DNA of 64,000 nucleotides from Entonaema liquescens. Lineage: Eukaryota > Ascomycota > Sordariomycetes > Xylariales > Xylariaceae. Every line of letters starts with the position of its first letter. Position 1 is the first letter of the stretch. The stretch spans positions 806,001 to 870,000 of the forward strand of contig CADCSX010000009.1 in the NCBI GenBank assembly GCA_902805475.1, in the 5' to 3' direction. Positions 24,716 to 36,360 of the stretch are shown here, piece by piece. The notes beneath the pieces are model-generated. The model saw only the letters and a program-made list of their open reading frames with translations. It was not told the origin of the DNA and searched no databases. A program made the position numbers and the translations under genes.

Positions 24716-25651
24716 TCAAGTTAACATAATTCTCCCCTCATCCTGCCCGATAGATTCATCACGCGGAGTCAATCCAATATTTACCCGTGGCATGAGTTCG
24801 ACTCCAGGTCCCCCAAGCGTCCGCGTAAACACATAATCGTGTCCAGCCAACCAAGCAATAAAGTATACCAGCGCCGCCAACGCCGAGAATACCTCCGACA
24901 GTTCAGACCACCAGATTATGCGGAGCAACCATAATGGTGAGTAGGCCCGTTCCAGGCCTAGAAACCGCAGAAGCGATATACTGCAGTCATAAGGGGGGTC
25001 GAGAGGGGTTCCACGTCCTCCCATGGCAATGGTGCCTGTGTATGTCGCATAGAAGAACGTCCGAAAGCAGCAAGAGTAGAAGTCATCCGATTCTCCTCTC
25101 ACAAGCATGTTGCCGATCAGGGTAAGACACATAAATAGCCCTATGAAACTGACGAAAAAAATAACAAGACCTCCCGGCATGCGTGTATATAGGTATCGCG
25201 CAGACATCAAGTAACATATCATCGCACGGGCGTAACACCAACCCAAACCGATACCGAAGATCAAGCGCCAGCGACGGAGATTGGGAGGAGTCTCCATTAA
25301 GAATAAACAGAGAGGGAAGAAACTAGGGAATATTCAGGATTATTTGCAAACAATGTCAGGATGGGTTAAGAGAGGTGTATAGCAAACATACGTCATATCT
25401 AATAGTCTACCGACTATTTCAAGCTCTTTGTAGTAGCGGTTATAACAGTCGCATGCGATGATCCAGTAGACTCTCGTCAAGATGAAAGAGATAGCTGATA
25501 GAACTCCGAGCCTGAGAAAGTAAGTTGAGCAACAGTGTCACATATCATGGTTGATAGGTGCTCGGTTACCATTGTGCGTAGACAGCTATAGATCTGTTTA
25601 GCGACGGGCTCTAGTATATTTACTTATCCCTTGTTCAATACTTACTCGCAT
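24716..25651 (-). CDS. Hypothetical multi-pass membrane protein, about 257 aa
   Basis: Proposed exons: 25651-25646, 25610-25570, 25511-25392 and 25322-24716. All junctions are GT-AG and the join is open for 258 codons. Exons 2-4 are well supported: they link an amphipathic to hydrophobic start (SIAVYAQWLGVLSAISFIL) to TFFPLCLFLMET and the long last exon. The first exon, only 6 nt, is uncertain; the true start may lie further upstream. Hydrophobic segments are at roughly residues 7-28, 50-66, 104-128 and 190-215. The N-terminal VYAQWLG pattern is common in uncharacterised fungal membrane proteins; function is unknown. The gene is divergent from the HET-domain gene, about 400 bp apart. Confidence 0.6.
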
Positions 25652-26057
25652 TCCGTAGTGCGAGGTCCCTCCTAATATTGGCAACTATATTCATCGTACG
25701 CCAATAAGATAACATTGATCAGGTATCTATAGTGTTGCAATAAGTTGAAAGTTGAGCTCTCGATAGGGAAGGAAAATAGGTTGAGAATGAAGGTTATGAA
25801 GGTCGTCGTGATGTTTCAAATGTGGCTTGTTGACCTGATTCAATGGCATGTAGCCAGCCTCGCGACGTCCACGGCGCCAAAAATGTTAGATACTTACGCG
25901 TAAGCAGGTGGCGTAGGTGGTACAAGAGCCGATCATATTTGGGGGCTTATAATACCTAATTCTCACACCAAAATCATGCTATTAAGGGCCACCATCTATG
26001 TAGGTGGGATTTGAGAAGAGTATTATCTAGATTCATTCTCGTGTCAAGCGCAGCGAA
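25652..26057. promoter_or_regulatory. Divergent upstream region, membrane protein and HET gene
   Basis: 406 bp lie between the two divergent starts and should contain both promoters, unless the membrane protein has an unrecognised upstream exon here. No conserved element is identified. Confidence 0.45.
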
Positions 26058-28166
26058 ATGGCAGGCCAACAGATCTATCAATACCTTCCAGCAGGGTCTA
26101 TACGTCTGCTATCTATTGTACCGGGCTTTGCTTCCGAGGCCATCAACTGTAGTCTCATCGTGGTCGACTACGTAGAACAAGCGCCGATATTTGACGCGAT
26201 ATCATATGTCTGGGGTACTGAGTTGTCAGAAGAGCCTATCATGTGTAATGGCCAGAGGATGATAGTTACCAAGAATTTGATCGAGGCGATGAGATACCTT
26301 CGCCCTCTCCCACGATGGGATTCGGTCATTACTTGGCCAGAAGATCACCCTCTCCATTCGAGTCGCAACGTTTGGCGTGATTTCGCCTCTAATCGGCAAG
26401 AAGAGCGAGAGCATTCCGATTTCCAGCAGGTGAGACATCTCATTCGGGTTGGGAACTAATTACGTTCGAATTGTAATAATCCTATGTAGGAACGGCCCAT
26501 CTGGATCGATGCTCTCTGTATCAACCAAAGCGACAATGCTGAGAAGGCACTCCATGTGAAGTCGATAGATAGAGTTTATACCAACGCCCATACAGTTAAG
26601 ATATGGCTAGGCAAGTTGCCAAACACCACACATCTGAATAACCGACCACCACCGGAATCATACCTATCAACAGGGGTACCCGCATTTTTTAAGCAAAGGA
26701 GTAGGCCCGGGAAGATGCCGGTCATCCTCACGATGATTGCACAAGCATTGAGGAACGTCCACGCCGGGGATATTTACCCTACGGCGTCAAGGTCTGCTGC
26801 GGATGCCGTATACCGAAACTTGGTACACGGTTTTCCTAACGCGTTAGCCGAAGATTGGCAGTATCTCCGTGAATTCTTTGATAACCTGTGGTTCCAACGC
26901 GTTTGGATCGTACAAGAGGTTGTTCTCGCTCCAAGAGCGATAGCTATTTTAGGAGACTGGGAGGTTCAGTGGACGGCCTTAGGGCAAGCGGCCGCGTGGT
27001 TCCAGACGCATGGCTTTGCACTGCCCACTCACGTTGAACTCAAAGGGGAGCTAGGAGACCTTCTACCTATATCCGAAGTAGCCGCAATGTGGCACATGCA
27101 TATAACACCGGGGAAGAGACGGCCCTTACTTCAGATGCTACGGGACCTTCGAAACCGGAAGTCAACCCTAAAAGAGGACAGGATATATGCCACCTACAGT
27201 TTAGCAGAAGAAACCGCGAATACTGACAGACTTGACCCGCTAATCGAACCGGTCTACGGAAACCCTATCAATGAGGTATATCAGAACGTGATTCGCTTTC
27301 TCCTCATAGAACACGGGGAGCTCTCGCCGTTATCTCATGCCGGGGGAATCCAAGGGCTAAAAACCACTGCATGGCCATCGTGGGTACCCGACTGGAGTCA
27401 ACCAAAAGCGTGTGTGGAGTTGGTTAGCCATAACCAGGATAACCCACCTTACAACGCAAATAATAATGAACATCTGATTCTCGGTGATTCTACTGACCCG
27501 GCATGTCTCTCCATCAAGGGAATTAGGGTTCCCTCAAGTGGAATAAGGGCGTACGGAGATAAACTTGTAAGCTACGGATTACGATATAAGACATACAAAG
27601 AGGAACGCGACTTTGTTGGAGCCGCCTGGAGTTTGATAGCAGATTGGGTTGAAAAAGAGGATAACGTGGAAAATAGGGGGCAAGAAATATACCGGCCGAA
27701 AAATATACCACATACATTTGTTTCAACACTCACCGCGGGTCTCAGCGACACGAAACAACCGATCAACGAGGATCCCGAATTTCTCGATGATGCAGTACAC
27801 TGGCTACTTCAGCAGTTTGGGAAGCGGATACCTGTGTCGGGAATCGGTCGAAAGTGGAAGTGGTCAGATAGTCTTTGGAAGTCTTCCAGTTCTATCCGAT
27901 TCCACGAGGCCTTTACAAGGGTTTGTTTGCATAGACGATTTTTCGTCACGGCCGGAGATTTGATGGGGATAGGTCCCGAAACAATGGAAAGAGATGATAT
28001 AGTTGTTATCTTATTCGGTGGTAAGGTGCCTTATGTAATTCGGGACCTCGGCGAGGACAGATATTCTTTCATCGGAGAGTGTTATGTCCCCGGTTTGATG
28101 GCTGGGGAGGCCGTCGAACAATGGAAGACGAGCGGGACCCCGGCAGAGTTATTCAACCTTGTATAG
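26058..28166 (+). CDS. Heterokaryon incompatibility (HET) domain protein
   Basis: Two exons, 26058-26429 and 26490-28166, with a 60-nt intron (GTGAGA...TGTAG), give 682 aa. The HET domain motifs are in order: FDAISYVWG (about residues 44-52), NLIEAMRYL, then immediately after the splice RPIWIDALCINQ and SIDRVYTNAHTVKIWLG. Further along are LWFQRVWIVQEVVLA and PSWVPDWS, typical of the region behind the domain. The C-terminal part (about 570-660) resembles the usual RRFFVTAGDLMGIGP and DDIVVILFGGKVPYVIR region. No NACHT or repeat domain follows. HET proteins act in non-self recognition and can trigger programmed cell death on hyphal fusion, but most family members are uncharacterised and a role here is inference. 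Confidence 0.92.
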
Positions 28167-29492
28167 GGAACTCGTTGCAGCTCATTCTCTTGGTAACCCC
28201 CGCTCTTCGTATTCGTTCAAGTAAACTTCCGCGGATACTACGATGCGATGTGATATCTTGAGTCCATCAAGAAGGATCGTTTCCATCGCATAGGTATACT
28301 TAATTATCACATCGTCTCTTTCTTGAAGTGAGAGCTCGCTCCCCTTCGCTGCCATTGAATAGGCAGTGTTTCTATGAAATACTTTAGTCAAGAACAAGAG
28401 TAAGTATAAGAACTGTCCAGACACGCTCATAACTGATAAGTCATGATCATATAATATGAAGAGTGATATACGATGTATCTCATCGTTAAGCATGAATATA
28501 AGATAGAACAATATAAGATAGAACGGAAGCCTCGGATTTGGGCCACACGGATTGGTTTATAATCCGAGGGGCATTGGCACAGATATCGTATAGACCCATC
28601 ATGAGCCTATGCAAAGACAGATGAATAATAGTGTGCTCGGCTTTTCCTATAATAGATGCATGACAATGTTGAGTGTCTCTGCAGCGTGTGGTCGGAAGCA
28701 CGATCAGGGTTCATCGATAAAAAAAAAAAAAAAAGTATTTGAGATGACATGCTCAATCTGCATATTCGGTACGGTTATGTACCTGAGGTATGTGTAAAGA
28801 CTGACTTGACTCAAATGTCGAGACCTTATCAATTCTTAAAAATCTTAATAAGGTTGTTGTCAATTTACTATGTTACTATGTACAATTGAATAATCGGAAG
28901 TTACGCAACCCTACTCCTTACATAAACGCTCACATAGTAGGTACCGACCTGCTATCCGGACCATAGAGGAGTACATAACCGACCAGCCGAGGTGTGCATA
29001 AAATACATAATTCTGAAAATACTATGGTACCTAGGTAGCTTCCAGGCACGCATCCCACGCGTCTATGTATTATTAACCTAGGGTGTAACAGCTTGCAGCA
29101 TGGAACCCAGCTAACCAATCTAACCAATCTCAGGGTCCATTGACCCATCATCTTAGGTGAGCTCACCCAATAATCCCCACAGCATCCTGATAAATGAATT
29201 AGGGAAATCCTGATTCGCTAGGACTTGTTAGATTTGGGGCGGCCGTGTGCTCCGCAGACCGCTAGCTCCGAAATTTCTAGGGGAAAAGACACTCCAACTT
29301 TAAAGAAATCAACCACCAATACAATTTCATAAGCTCTCTTATCCCCCAACTTTCTACAGTTCCTCAACAATCTCCGAACTCCGTTCCCGAGTGTGCCTTC
29401 ATCTCGACTCGACTCGAAAGTCTGCGTAGCAAGCGATCGTTGTTAATAAATTTGCTCTTTTCAACTTAGAAAACTAAGACAACAAATTCAAA
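28167..29492. other. Intergenic, HET gene to cytochrome b5
   Basis: Apart from the tentative 57-codon frame, no gene is seen. A 9-bp perfect inverted repeat, CCTCGGATT at 28530-28538 and AATCCGAGG at 28561-28569, could form a hairpin. A poly-A tract lies near 28719-28734 and a TACCTAGGTA palindrome at 29028-29037. The last 200 bp form the cytochrome b5 5' region. Confidence 0.5.
28182..28355 (-). CDS. Possible small ORF, 57 aa (tentative)
   Basis: An ATG-led frame ending 15 bp beyond and convergent with the HET gene. Its product is charged and helix-like (it includes SLQERDDVIIKYTYAMETI). It matches nothing I recognise, and it could be the last exon of a lost gene or chance. Confidence 0.2.
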   Translation of the reverse strand: MAAKGSELSLQERDDVIIKYTYAMETILLDGLKISHRIVVSAEVYLNEYEERGLPRE

Positions 29493-30069
29493 ATGGCGGA
29501 CAAGGAGTATACCTACCAGGATGTTGCTGAGCACAACACCAAGAAGGATCTTTTCGTTGTTATCCACGATAAGATCTACGATTGTACAAAATTCGTCGAC
29601 GAGCATCCGTAAGTAACCCCAACCTTATGCGATTTCCCGTCCCACTTTATTCCCGTTCTCCAAAAACTTGCCAATATTCCGTCTTACTATCATGTAAACT
29701 GACTCGTTTTTATTATAGTGGTGGTGAAGAAGTCTTGTTAGATGTCGGTGGCCAAGATGCGACGGAGGCTTTCGAGGATGTCGGTCACAGTGACGAAGCG
29801 CGAGAAACCCTAGAGCAGCTCCTCGTCGGTGTCCTCAAGCGAAAGGTGAGAACGCCATCCTCTTCTCTACATTTTAACGATATGCTGACAGCCTTTGGAT
29901 ATAGCCCGGTGACCCGTCCCCCAAGGCTCAGCAGTCATCCCTTGCGCCTGCCGCCAACACAAGCTCTGCTGGTCTGGGAACTGCTTTGTACGCTATCATC
30001 TTCATCGGAGGCATACTCGGTTTCGGTGCTTTCCAATACTTCCAGGCACAGCAAGGCAAGGAGGCTTAA
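29493..30069 (+). CDS. CYB5: Cytochrome b5, tail-anchored
   Basis: Three exons, 29493-29608, 29719-29845 and 29905-30069, give 135 aa. The heme domain shows YTYQDVAEHN, FVVIHDKIYD and the HPGG heme motif created by the first splice, with axial histidines at about residues 38 and 62 (in FEDVGHSDEA). A Ser/Ala/Pro linker (KAQQSSLAPAAN) leads to the C-terminal membrane anchor at about 107-127 and a short polar tail, the usual layout of ER-bound cytochrome b5. It passes electrons to sterol and fatty acid desaturases and hydroxylases and to some P450s. Length and intron positions are ordinary. The assignment is firm. Confidence 0.95.
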
Positions 30070-31076
30070 ACGGATTCGTATATTTCGGAAGGGATTGTTT
30101 GGGGCGTACGAGATGATTCAAGCGACGGACGATCGATATCCTCTCGGCAATGTATTTGATGAATATTTAATAGATCGAGCTATTCAGTTCTTCATAACAC
30201 ATTGGTCTATGTCCTATCATTACCAAATTCCTCGGTTAATTATGACCTAGGAAGTCGGGCGAAGAGATGGTTATACAACGCCAGTAGAGCCAGTTAGCTA
30301 GGGGATAGCAGTTACATTAATAGGAGGCAATTTTAATAATCCCGATGATCGAAAGCAGTAGGGAATAGCAATCAATTAATGTAAACGGGATATTATCACC
30401 AATCATCGGCTACGCATACCCCCAACATTTTTCAATGGCAACACTATCACTAATCTTCCAATCCAAAATTTAGCATCTAATTTAGGATTCGAGTAAACAT
30501 AGCCATAGCAAATGAGGAACCAGTTTTCATCCCTTTTTTTCTCACGTCACCGACGCATCTTTGGTATCACCCGATCTTGAGCAGTCATATCAAGTTCTAA
30601 TTTCTCAAGCGTACCACATCATTGAGTTGTATCAGCAATCCTGGGTTACTATCATGTTCGGAGAACACATAGGTAGCCATTCAAAACGACAACAGTAGCA
30701 TCGACGCGACAAATCACTGAATCGCTACTTCCAAAGAAAACACGTTGCTTTTTTAATTCTTTGTCCAAGGAATACGTGGACGTACCAATACTTCATCAAA
30801 GAGTAAGAGAGCTGATAAGGATAAGGTTAAGCCCGTTGTCTCACTGAGTACATTCACGGCCCCACTACACCCACTATACTTTACGCTTTCAACCCACGTG
30901 CGAACGTACCTAATCGATTCTATTAATGGGCCTAATCTTAAAACATTACCTAAACAATTGAGCATTACTCAGCCTCGTCTTCCCATTCCTCTTTCTTTCA
31001 TCATTGGTCTCTCGACGAGATCACTTTCATCAACTATTATCCCTCGTCGCGACATTACGTAAATCATCAGTCCATC
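30070..31076. other. Intergenic, cytochrome b5 to TFIIE beta
   Basis: About 1 kb without a supported gene. It holds the 3' UTR of cytochrome b5 and the promoter of the TFIIE beta gene. Confidence 0.6.
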
Positions 31077-32129
31077 ATGTCGCCCTCCAAACCCTCGAAT
31101 AGCATAAAAAGATCGGCACCCTCATCGACCGCATCTCCCTCTGGAGCGACCACGAGCAAGGCCGACAACAAGCGCCAGAAACGCGATGACCACGCTACTA
31201 CGAACCACCATGCCTCGACTCCAACGCCCGCTGCCGCTGCTGCTGCCGCCGCCGCAAAAGACATCGGCGAACACAGCAATACGCATCTCCAATACGCTGT
31301 CGACTTCCTCAAAGCGAAGGGCAATCCTAAGCCCTTACAAGAGATCCTAGACCATCTGACATTACAGCACCTCCCCGAGGACCAGCAGCGCGTTTTCGTC
31401 CATAATCTCAAATCTCACTCGCGCGTTCAATTCAATCCAGCTCCCAAGTCCAAAGGCCAGCCAGCCGACTGGCGCGCTGGTACATATGAGTATAGAGCCA
31501 AGTTGCCCGGGGTGTCTTCTAAGATAAAACTCCTGGAATATTTGCAGCAGAGGAAGGACCAAGCAGGTCTGTCAATCAAAGATATCAAAGATGGTTGGCC
31601 GGACTGCGACGCCGCTATCGAAGAGCTAGAGCAGGAGCACAGGGTCATGGGTATACGAACCAAGAAGGACACCCACGCACGATTTATCTGGCCCGATTTC
31701 CCAGAGCTGCATCATGAAGTTGACCCAGAATTTCGAGCAATGTGGTTCCAAGAAGCCCTACCCTCTGTCGATGATATGCCTAGGAAGTTGAAGGCACTGG
31801 GTCAGAAGGCTACAAGCGAGGCGAAGACCAACGTAAACCTCGGCCACAAGGCCCCGCCGAAGCGAAAGAAGGCTTCGCGTGTCCAGAAGAAGTTTGAGAA
31901 CGAACACATGAGAAACATTTTGAGCAGCACAAGCGCAAATGATCTCGGTCTGGGTCATCTGGTGGGAAAGCTTGAGGTGTGTCTTAGTATTGGATCAGGT
32001 TATTCCTATGGTACAGCATCAGAACCAAGAAAGGACAAGAGTGCAGCGAGCATATACGGCGTTCGGTTGGTCTTATTTTATGAGGTGTTTTGGAACGGAA
32101 AGGGAATGGTTACCTTGCTTCATACATAA
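31077..32129 (+). CDS. TFA2: Transcription initiation factor IIE subunit beta
   Basis: An ATG frame of 350 residues. After a disordered Ser/Thr-rich start with a 9-Ala run (about 52-60), the two tandem winged-helix domains are visible: LQYAVDFLKAKGNPKPLQEILDHL (about 72-95) and LLEYLQQRKDQAGLSIKDIKDGWPDC, followed by IRTKKDTHARFIWP. A basic region (APPKRKKASRVQKKF) near 260-275 is typical of the C-terminal part. TFIIE beta pairs with TFIIE alpha to recruit and stimulate TFIIH at RNA polymerase II promoters. The tail after about residue 290 does not look like the family and may be intron read-through; a donor-like GTGTGT lies at about 31977, so the true C-terminus is uncertain. Confidence 0.85.
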   Translation: MSPSKPSNSIKRSAPSSTASPSGATTSKADNKRQKRDDHATTNHHASTPTPAAAAAAAAAKDIGEHSNTHLQYAVDFLKAKGNPKPLQEILDHLTLQHLPEDQQRVFVHNLKSHSRVQFNPAPKSKGQPADWRAGTYEYRAKLPGVSSKIKLLEYLQQRKDQAGLSIKDIKDGWPDCDAAIEELEQEHRVMGIRTKKDTHARFIWPDFPELHHEVDPEFRAMWFQEALPSVDDMPRKLKALGQKATSEAKTNVNLGHKAPPKRKKASRVQKKFENEHMRNILSSTSANDLGLGHLVGKLEVCLSIGSGYSYGTASEPRKDKSAASIYGVRLVLFYEVFWNGKGMVTLLHT

Positions 32130-35100
32130 AATCATGGATACAGGCATATTCGGTAGGTCGTAGGTAATATGCCAGCCTTAGGAAGACATCTACTCAAAAG
32201 TAGCCAAGTGGTTGGCTTGCAATTTCAGCGAAATAGTTAAAGACAGTATACAAGCGCATACTCTTCATCCTACTTAATTGTCTTCCTCCAAACCAGAGTT
32301 ATATCGCCCAAGCTCCAATATGAAAAGAACATAAGAAAAAGAAACGAAAGACAAAAAGTTAGCTACAGCCCCGATCCGATATAATAAGTGAAACTATCCT
32401 CTTAATTAATGCCATATTATCTCCATGATATCTCGGATCAATAGGCTTAGTCGAAAGAAAAAGGCACACTTGATTTGTTACTTAGGAAAGGGAATGATCT
32501 AACTAGGATGAAAAGCCATATTGAAGATATAATGAAACCTTTTACTATATATCGCCATGATCTTGCGAACGTATTGAGCAATCCAAACACTTATCGTGGT
32601 TCTTAGACGGTTCTCTTACTTGAATTCCTTCATGGATACCTAAAACATTGATGTCTTAGTACCTAGTGATTTACTAGTATCCTTTTCGCGCTCATCAGCT
32701 GTATGACCTTTAAACATTACAAGCCGTACTCTTAGGAAAGTCCATTTCTCAAAACTATAAATCTCATCATATTATACGGATTTATCGTATCAGGCGTTGT
32801 CACGACACGCTGGTAGTAGATATTGAAAACGTTAGACCATTGGATGAAAATCACGAGATCGGTGTTGGGTGACTATGTTGTATGCTGTTGGAGCTGGAAA
32901 GTGTTTTATTTCAGATTGTTTTATTAAGTACGAAATCAATTAGACATGCCTCAAGAATAAAAAGGTATTGTCCCCCCGCAACTAGGAGGAGGGAATATAG
33001 GCAAGTCATATTATAAAAAAAGAGTATAGTTCTTTGAACATAGGTTTAAACACCCTTCTGGCAGGCATTATCACAGTTAACATACTCTAGCTCTGTCTCC
33101 CTCGAAGGAGCTACTCTAGATGCCCCCCGCGCCATAGAGCGTTCCGGGAGCCACGTTGTAAGACTATCTTAGTTACCTAGGGTAGGCTTACATGGTCAAT
33201 AGAAGTAAACGTACTCATCATCATCATTGTCATAGTTAAGAGTCACGTAGTTATTTAGCAAAGTTAAACAACCTCCTACATTAAGCCTTATCCTTACGTG
33301 TATAAATGATACTACGTAGCCTGTTAGAAGGCCCTTGGTATTCCGCATTCCTTAAGACATTCCCTTTTTTCTTTGTTTTCTTTTGGTTTTAAGGTAAACA
33401 GTTCTTTCTATTAACGAAGCTATCCCTAAGCCTTAAGCAGAACTTAATAACTGTAATTGATCTTTTATAATATCCATGCCATTTATGATATTAGAGACCT
33501 CATTAAGGTAGCTTTAAATTCTTAAAACATCTAGTCGTCCATTCGTCATAATTACTGTTTCACGTTTGTTTGCTTATTTGGTTAACGTATTGTTCCATCA
33601 TTAACAATGATGTACTAAAGAAACAACCTATAACTAATTTGCCCCTGCATATACCCTCCATATACTTCGTATAGCTTATTGTCGGGGAGCGAATGTATAA
33701 GGGAGTAGTCAAAGTTCTTAACTGCATACTTCAAGTACTCGATGGCTTAATTTTTGCTTAAGCAAGCTTATAATGCTCCGATCTGACAATGACAGCATAA
33801 GTTTTGCAAGAATGAACCGAGACTCAATCGAAACTAGAGAAAACCGATGCTAAACTAAATTACAAGTTTTGTGTAGAGCTTGGTATTAACTAATAATGGC
33901 ATAGTAATATATAAGTATTATACTTATAAATCTAATGAGGTTATCCATTCTTGCTTTTTGATTTCTAATATTGAAAAAACTGGGATTAGATGACTGAATA
34001 TGTATGGCGATCTTAGAAGTGTTCCTTGGAAAGCCATTAATAGGGGGAAAGGATAACGTAATCTTATAGAGGTATGAATACATATCGTGGGGTGAAATAG
34101 AAGGTACTGTACGAAAATATTGTCGCTATTCTGCAAAGAGCTTTTAGACTAATAAAGTATTAGGTACCTACCTACTTAAGTTAATACACTGGTGTGGGAT
34201 ATTGGGCATAACTCAAATAACCTGAGTCTAGTTCATTCAAAAGTCTATGTTTCCTGGTTTTCCACGACAATAGTGACGAAATGGCGGAAGAATAGTAGCG
34301 ATTAGGCAGCCAGGGCCCAGTAATGTTGATGACGGATACTTATGAAATATCTCTTGGGAATGCGTGGAAGTGTCTAGTTTAATCGGCGAACATTAAATCT
34401 AAGCTCGGTAGAATTGCTTGCGATTGGTTGTAGTTGAAGACTATTACAATTATCCACAACTATGGGTACTTTGGTAATCACTTTGTATCATCCTTCAAAA
34501 AGTAACAGCCTGGATTAGGAAGATCTTGCAGCTAACTAGCCACGTTATATAATCGTGGCTCCAATGGTATTGCGAGTCAGTTAGTAATTCCTTCGGTCTG
34601 TCGGTTTAATCCACTTCAATGAAGTGTTCAAAGCCAAGAATATTCATTGGAGATGGCGTCAGCTTATTGCGCAACGAGACCCAGTAACAGTGAATAGCTA
34701 TTACTCATAGTCAACACTGTTCATAGCCGCAGATGACCTAAGTAATTCAACTTCGATTAACAGTTTGTTATAGTCATTGTTATGCTGCTGATGAGTCATG
34801 TCTAAGTCGAATCAATACAAACTAGCAGTCTTCTCTTCTAGGCTAACTCTTGTTGTCAAGCTTGTTGGTATCGTGTTACTCTCAACTAGTTTCGGGGAAA
34901 CCCATATGTTTTGGCAAACCGTGACGCTCGGCGTGGTAATTTAGGTAATAATGGTCGGCTTAACTGCTTGTGCAACAAGTCTCCCTACTTCCCTATCAAC
35001 TAAATATGCTAAAATCATTGGTTTTCGAGTGTCTTTGAGTGAATTGGCTTCTTCCGTCATATGCTTCTGTAATGAACCAGCGTCTTTTGTAATCTCCATG

Positions 35101-36360
35101 CAGGTTGTCTATACCGGCACTCTACGCGAAAAGACCTAGTGGTTCTGTCTGGTATCGGTCGTATTAAGCACTATAAACTCGGGCAGTATAGAGAAACTAA
35201 TAGAGAGGTTGTTTGATTAGCAATTACATCCTCACAATGATAAGTTTGGGTCTGACCAGGGACTAATCCAGATTACTTACCATCGAACTATCATTAGAAC
35301 AGCCGTCCAATGCAACATCAAGATTGTTTCTTCTCCGTTCCAGCTAAAATATAACACCGGTAGATAGATCGCTCGCTAGATCCATAATGGGAAAGAAACC
35401 GATTCTATTTCCTGGGTCTAGCCTAAGTAGCGTCGATATGGTTACGTCGTATCGCCCCGCGCGCCAGCTGATAGTGCTTGCGCGATGCTTGGCTCTTGAC
35501 GTTAGATGATCCGTGCCGGCGAACGACAACACGCGTAGTATAGTCAGAAACGACTATTCGATAACTTGGGAAAATCTAAGGTATAGCATGACTATTCGTT
35601 TGTAAGTACCTATTACGAAGGTATAGTCAGGTGTTGAGATGTATGCGACGACTTAGGGCGGCGAAATAGGCTATGTTGTTCCTCGCTGTTTCAGAAAAAA
35701 GACGCGTATTCGTGGGAATTGGAAGTCTATCTTGAACATATTTTGGCGATGACATGTCCTCTATTTGACTTTAACGATTGTTCAAGTTTTGTTGGCCGCT
35801 GGCGTATAACTTTCGGTTTGGAACTCGGCATAGAATAGGCCTAGGTGGTATACCGCGTGACTATATCGAGAGAGTTATTTATGTTAGTAATTATAGACAT
35901 CTAGAATAACATTTTAAGAGTGTGTATTTGCAATAATTGTTATGTACTAACCACCGGATGAAGTAGTAATGCGTGCCATACATGATGGTCTTGAGCCAGT
36001 ACAAATTTGTTTGTAGAGGGTAATTGTATCGGTATTAGATCGGGTGCTTATAATAAACCATTGTAACGAGTGGTTAATCTACCATATTCAAGGTACGCCA
36101 CTCTTGAAAATTATCGACTTGCCATTAGTCCACTGGCTTTTGCCCTTCTGGTCAGGCATAGGTATTCTAAAACGGAATCACGTCTAAGGCTTTCTATGGA
36201 ATATTGAGACGAAAATGCTACTACAAGGCTGACAGGATGGCGGGATAGCTTAGCCTCATAGCGTTAAATACTGTAATAGGCAATTTGCAAGCTTTTTAGA
36301 TCACACGTATAATCACGTTTTACTATTTTACACCATTTTTACAAAATTCATTCCAACCGG
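32130..36360. other. Gene-free, AT-leaning flank of the AT block
   Basis: About 4.2 kb. All frames are short and stop-rich, and none has recognisable protein features. TA-rich composition is consistent with decayed repeats or ordinary heterochromatin, but no transposon domain can be named. Confidence 0.5.

Noticed and set aside
29582..30250. Long plus-strand frame over cytochrome b5
   Set aside because: It reads through both introns of cytochrome b5 and leaves the correct frame; the three-exon model explains the sequence.
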